A stretch of 48,591 nt of DNA from Bacteroidota bacterium (lineage in GTDB: Bacteria; Bacteroidota; Bacteroidia; Chitinophagales; UBA10324), in assembly GCA_018267315.1 (NCBI GenBank), contig JAFDYS010000007.1, positions 1-48,591 on the forward strand. The letters are read 5' to 3'. The notes beneath the pieces are model-generated. The model was not told where the DNA came from. It saw nothing but the letters and a program-made list of their open reading frames with translations, and did not search any database. The translations under genes were made by a program, and so were the position numbers. Of this stretch, positions 48,260-48,591 are shown piece after piece. The stretch's first letter is position 1. Every line of letters starts with the position of its first letter.

Positions 48260-48374
48260 AAAGAAGAGTTGTGGTTTTTGGTTAAATGAATAACAGATTG
48301 ACGAAAGCTTCCAGCAAAGATTTTATCATTGGGCGCAAAGTGTATAAAAATTCAAAAAATTTTGCCCAAACTCT

Positions 48375-48418
48375 GGCGCGCGCATGCTGCTGAGCTTGGT
48401 GCACAGGGTGCGCGTGCC
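48375..48418. repeat. REP-like hairpin beside the transposase gene
   Basis: GGCGCGCGCA (48375-48384) pairs with TGCGCGTGCC (48409-48418) with one G-T pair and a 24-nt loop. It lies 7 bp beyond the stop codon of the partial transposase. REP-associated transposases are usually flanked by such hairpins. The rest of 48260-48374 holds nothing I recognise. Confidence 0.5.
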
Positions 48419-48425
48419 CCCACAT

Positions 48426-48591
48426 CTAAACCAGATGCTCAACCGTGAGCAATCCTTTTCCCCCGGCATAGTCAATAGCCGAACTCCAATTGTAATATTC
48501 AGGCTCACTTACCATACCTGCCTCGACGGGGTTGAAGTGAGTATAGTGAATGCGTTGTTCAATCATTTCGTTTGTTGACAGCTCGATAGGA
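48426..48591 (-). CDS. REP-associated (IS200-like Y1) transposase, C-terminal part
   Basis: On the minus strand, from the window edge to a TAG at 48426-48428, the frame reads MIEQRIHYTHFNPVEAGMV, then SEPEYYNWSSAIDYAGGKGLL and TVEHLV. The NPVEAGMV and Y-x-W-S-S-A-x-D-Y-A-G segments are typical of the C-terminus of REP-associated tyrosine transposases (RAYT). These single-strand DNA transposases act on REP hairpins. The catalytic HUH and tyrosine motifs lie outside the window, so activity cannot be judged. Confidence 0.75.
   Translation of the reverse strand, partial: PIELSTNEMIEQRIHYTHFNPVEAGMVSEPEYYNWSSAIDYAGGKGLLTVEHLV

Overview
The window is a stretch of a Bacteroidota chromosome, most likely from the Chitinophagales/Sphingobacteriales side of the phylum, though I cannot fix the family from sequence alone. 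The evidence is: three secreted proteins ending in type IX secretion (T9SS) type A sorting domains; promoters of the Bacteroidota type (TTG-N18-21-TAnnTTTG) and almost no Shine-Dalgarno sequences; bacillithiol synthesis (bshA); the NadA/NadB route to NAD; and the block rplM-rpsI-rpsB-tsf-pyrH-frr. I see no rRNA, tRNA, CRISPR array or prophage. One partial transposase lies at the right edge.

Layout. 1-540: gene-free cluster of palindromic repeats. 540-4835: AT-rich run of small accessory genes (Crp/Fnr regulator, cupin, DUF1569, HxlR regulator, two SRPBCC proteins, VOC protein), with a broken gene at each end (DUF1905-like and TfoX-like). 4894-11942: tandem AAA+ ATPase, alpha/beta hydrolase, acylphosphatase, RsmI-like methylase, 3-methyladenine glycosylase, ABM monooxygenase, DUF3127 protein and an HTH protein. 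11943-20092: uvrD/pcrA-type helicase, a quinone oxidoreductase-like protein, bshA and two inserted accessory genes, with many partial duplications. 20328-28983: S41 and M28 peptidases, tsaB, ArsR regulator, MBL-rhodanese protein, AsmA-like protein. 29013-34185: nadA, a radical SAM/SPASM protein, a secreted hydrolase and a T9SS protein. 34200-39367: translation block on the minus strand, interrupted by a DoxX gene and an orphan HicB-like gene. 39769-48259: nadB, panD, a flippase-like membrane protein, the heptose-1-P adenylyltransferase, a T9SS BNR-type protein, a glutamine amidotransferase, a beta-barrel-like protein and an F420-reductase-like protein. 48426-48591: partial REP-associated transposase.

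The most unusual signal is in the accessory part. Downstream of two minus-strand housekeeping genes (uvrD at 13072 and bshA at 18953) the last codons of the gene appear again beyond an inserted secreted-protein gene. The uvrD terminus is present three times (13072, 12294, 12123) and the bshA terminus twice (18953, 16885). In the bshA case the repeated unit is about 350 bp and carries a previously unlisted 44-codon gene. Both copies keep its frame, length and two cysteines, and the C-terminal half differs almost only at silent positions. Other points of interest are a six-unit 21-bp tandem array between rplM and nadB, a CRP-spaced operator next to the Crp/Fnr gene, a palindrome shared by hxlR and its divergent neighbour, an internally duplicated two-plus-two architecture in the AAA+ protein, and a terminator-like hairpin plus 38-nt direct repeats upstream of the radical SAM gene.
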